Shown piece by piece: positions 26,590-27,900 of a stretch of DNA of 27,900 nt (positions are counted from its first letter, which is position 1; each line of letters opens with the position of its first letter). Made by a program: the position numbers and the translations under genes. The notes below the pieces were generated by a model. The model was given only the letters and a program-made list of their open reading frames with translations, searched no databases and was not told the origin of the DNA. The DNA comes from Chara braunii (Eukaryota; Streptophyta; Charophyceae; Charales; Characeae), in contig BFEA01000159.1 of NCBI GenBank assembly GCA_003427395.1, positions 1-27,900 on the forward strand. The letters run 5' to 3'.

Positions 26590-27801
26590 GGAGCTGTACC
26601 TTTTTTTGTTTTGATCTGCTTCGACAGAAAAGCTTGATGCCTTGTTTTTCACGTCAGGAATGTGGGACTAGACTTCCAACTGAGATGTGCACTTATGAAA
26701 TTTTCATCACTACCCAGGAAAAGAAGGACAAAAAAAAAAGAGAAAAAAGAAGAGAGAAAAAAGAAAAAAAAAAGGTTGGTGCCTTTGTCCATTGCCTGGG
26801 TGGCGAGGGGCGCCTCCGACGGCGCTGGTTTGCGATCATGTATGTTGTGCCGCCGGTCAGAGTCATTCAAGCGCTGCGTCCGACCGGCCCGTTGAGTGGT
26901 ACCGTGCCGCCATGGCACGCAGTTACCACGGTGAAAGTGGCTCGCCAAGGTTCCCCATAGCGGCGTGAATTACTCACGCTCGCGTCGTTTCACCTGACAG
27001 CCATGGCCATGACCTCTTAGAAGTCACTGCAGTGAGATTGAACCAAGCTCAGCGTGATTCCATGTGAAAGTGATCTCCATAGCAACTCCTGTGCGGAGAT
27101 GCTGGTTCCATGGTAGTTCACCGAGCCTTGTCGATCTGCCAGCCTTCGGTCTCAGCAGAGGCGGTGATCTCATCGAGACTTCAGTCCGACCTGGAAGCAT
27201 GTTCATCAGCTTTCGAAGACGACATTCACGCTTTGGGTAACACTCTCCGCCAATGAATGAGAGCCTGGCACTTTCTCACTTTGGGTAGAGCAGAGCGGTG
27301 AAAATCGCCTTCGGTGTGCCCAACTCGCTTCAGAATCTGGGGGAGACTTGTACTGTGGGGATGTAGATGTAGAATCGTAGATGGATGTGCAGGCTTCCGT
27401 ATTGGTCGTATGGCATTCCTCTTGTAGATTGAATTTCAACTCCCTACTTTCTTGCTTGATTGTCGAAATAGATAGTCTTGGAAATGCCCTAGTCGAGCAC
27501 CAGATCCTTGCACCAGTCGTAGTGCGCCACGCTCTCCTTGCTACCTCATAAGCACACTGCAAAGGGGATAAGCACGTTGAACATACCAGAAGCGGATACT
27601 CTACCCCGCTTCATTCTGGGGTATAGTAGGGAACTATATTCTTGGCGTTGCGTAGAGGCGCTTTGGGATGTTTACTACTTTGTAATGCTGGTACGTGGGT
27701 AGTGTATACTTGCAGGCGCTCAGTGCTCGGCATGTAATACAGTGGAAATATAGCTGTATATCTCTTCGGTCTGGTGCACTATTGTCATTCACATGTGTGT
27801 C

Positions 27802-27805
<4 letters not shown>
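26587..27805. other. Unassigned sequence, linkage uncertain
   Basis: An A-rich purine stretch lies at 26715-26775. GGTACCGTGCCGCCATGGCA near 26898 can fold into a GC-rich hairpin. A minus-strand open frame of 118 codons at 27206-27562 has no motif I recognise and little to distinguish it from chance. At about 27335-27350, CAGAATCTGGGGGAGACTTG resembles a polypurine tract followed by an LTR start, but no matching second LTR is present. Confidence 0.3.

Positions 27806-27881
<76 letters not shown>
27806..27881. repeat. (GA)n microsatellite
   Basis: About 38 GA units near the window end. Confidence 0.97.
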
Positions 27882-27885
<4 letters not shown>

Positions 27886-27900
27886 CGACATTGGGATTTG

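Noticed and set aside
27331-27360. Polypurine tract and LTR start of a second retrotransposon
   Set aside because: Only a short GGGGGAGACTTG resemblance. No pol remnant or paired LTR is visible.
27206-27562. 118-codon minus frame
   Set aside because: No recognised motif, no upstream or downstream gene context, and it lies beyond the chimeric junction.

Overview
The window is repeat-dominated nuclear DNA of a eukaryote. No ordinary host protein gene could be supported. A chromodomain-type Ty3/gypsy LTR retrotransposon primed by a tRNA-Met-like site, U2 and U6 snRNA sequences close to the land-plant consensus, tRNA-derived SINEs and very long microsatellites point to a green-lineage genome. 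A charophyte alga such as Chara is my best guess, but this is inference from style rather than a database match.

Layout. Positions 1-3300 are unassigned sequence with a degenerate ~70-bp dispersed repeat. Positions 3300-3900 hold a U6 snRNA copy, a long foldback and a tRNA-like sequence. Positions 4090-5430 are CA, TC and short tandem repeats. Positions 5850-14400 are mostly one strongly strand-asymmetric tract, with purine-rich GGA, GAA and GAT repeats on the + strand. Between about 9650 and 14380 this becomes a degenerate minisatellite built around TGACGTGG. Embedded in it are three A-tailed U2 snRNA-derived retroposons and two short foldback elements; a 72-base assembly gap also lies here. 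Positions 14480-15620 are a dense nest of U6-derived A-tailed pieces, foldbacks and tRNA-like sequences. Positions 15611-17284 hold three tRNA-derived SINE-like elements.

The dominant element is the LTR retrotransposon at 17285-26512. Its order is 5' LTR, tRNA-Met-type primer binding site, long leader, gag with a CCHC knuckle, a phased GGGAAAC slippery site, then protease, reverse transcriptase, RNase H, integrase with a DD35E triad, a GPY/F-like module and a chromodomain-like tail, then a polypurine tract and an incomplete 3' LTR. The LTRs differ by only about 2 percent by eye. Even so, pol is broken by catalytic-residue changes, an RNase H deletion, frameshifts, a stop codon and a 559-bp transposon-like insertion with 8-bp target duplications.

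The 3' LTR ends exactly at 26513-26550, where two inverted Tn5 mosaic ends form a Nextera mate-pair junction adapter. This is a laboratory sequence left in the assembly, so everything from 26551 to the end may not be adjacent to the retrotransposon in the real genome.

The most novel biology is the set of snRNA-derived retroposons and the foldback families. The foldbacks keep both arms matched even where their sequences differ between copies.
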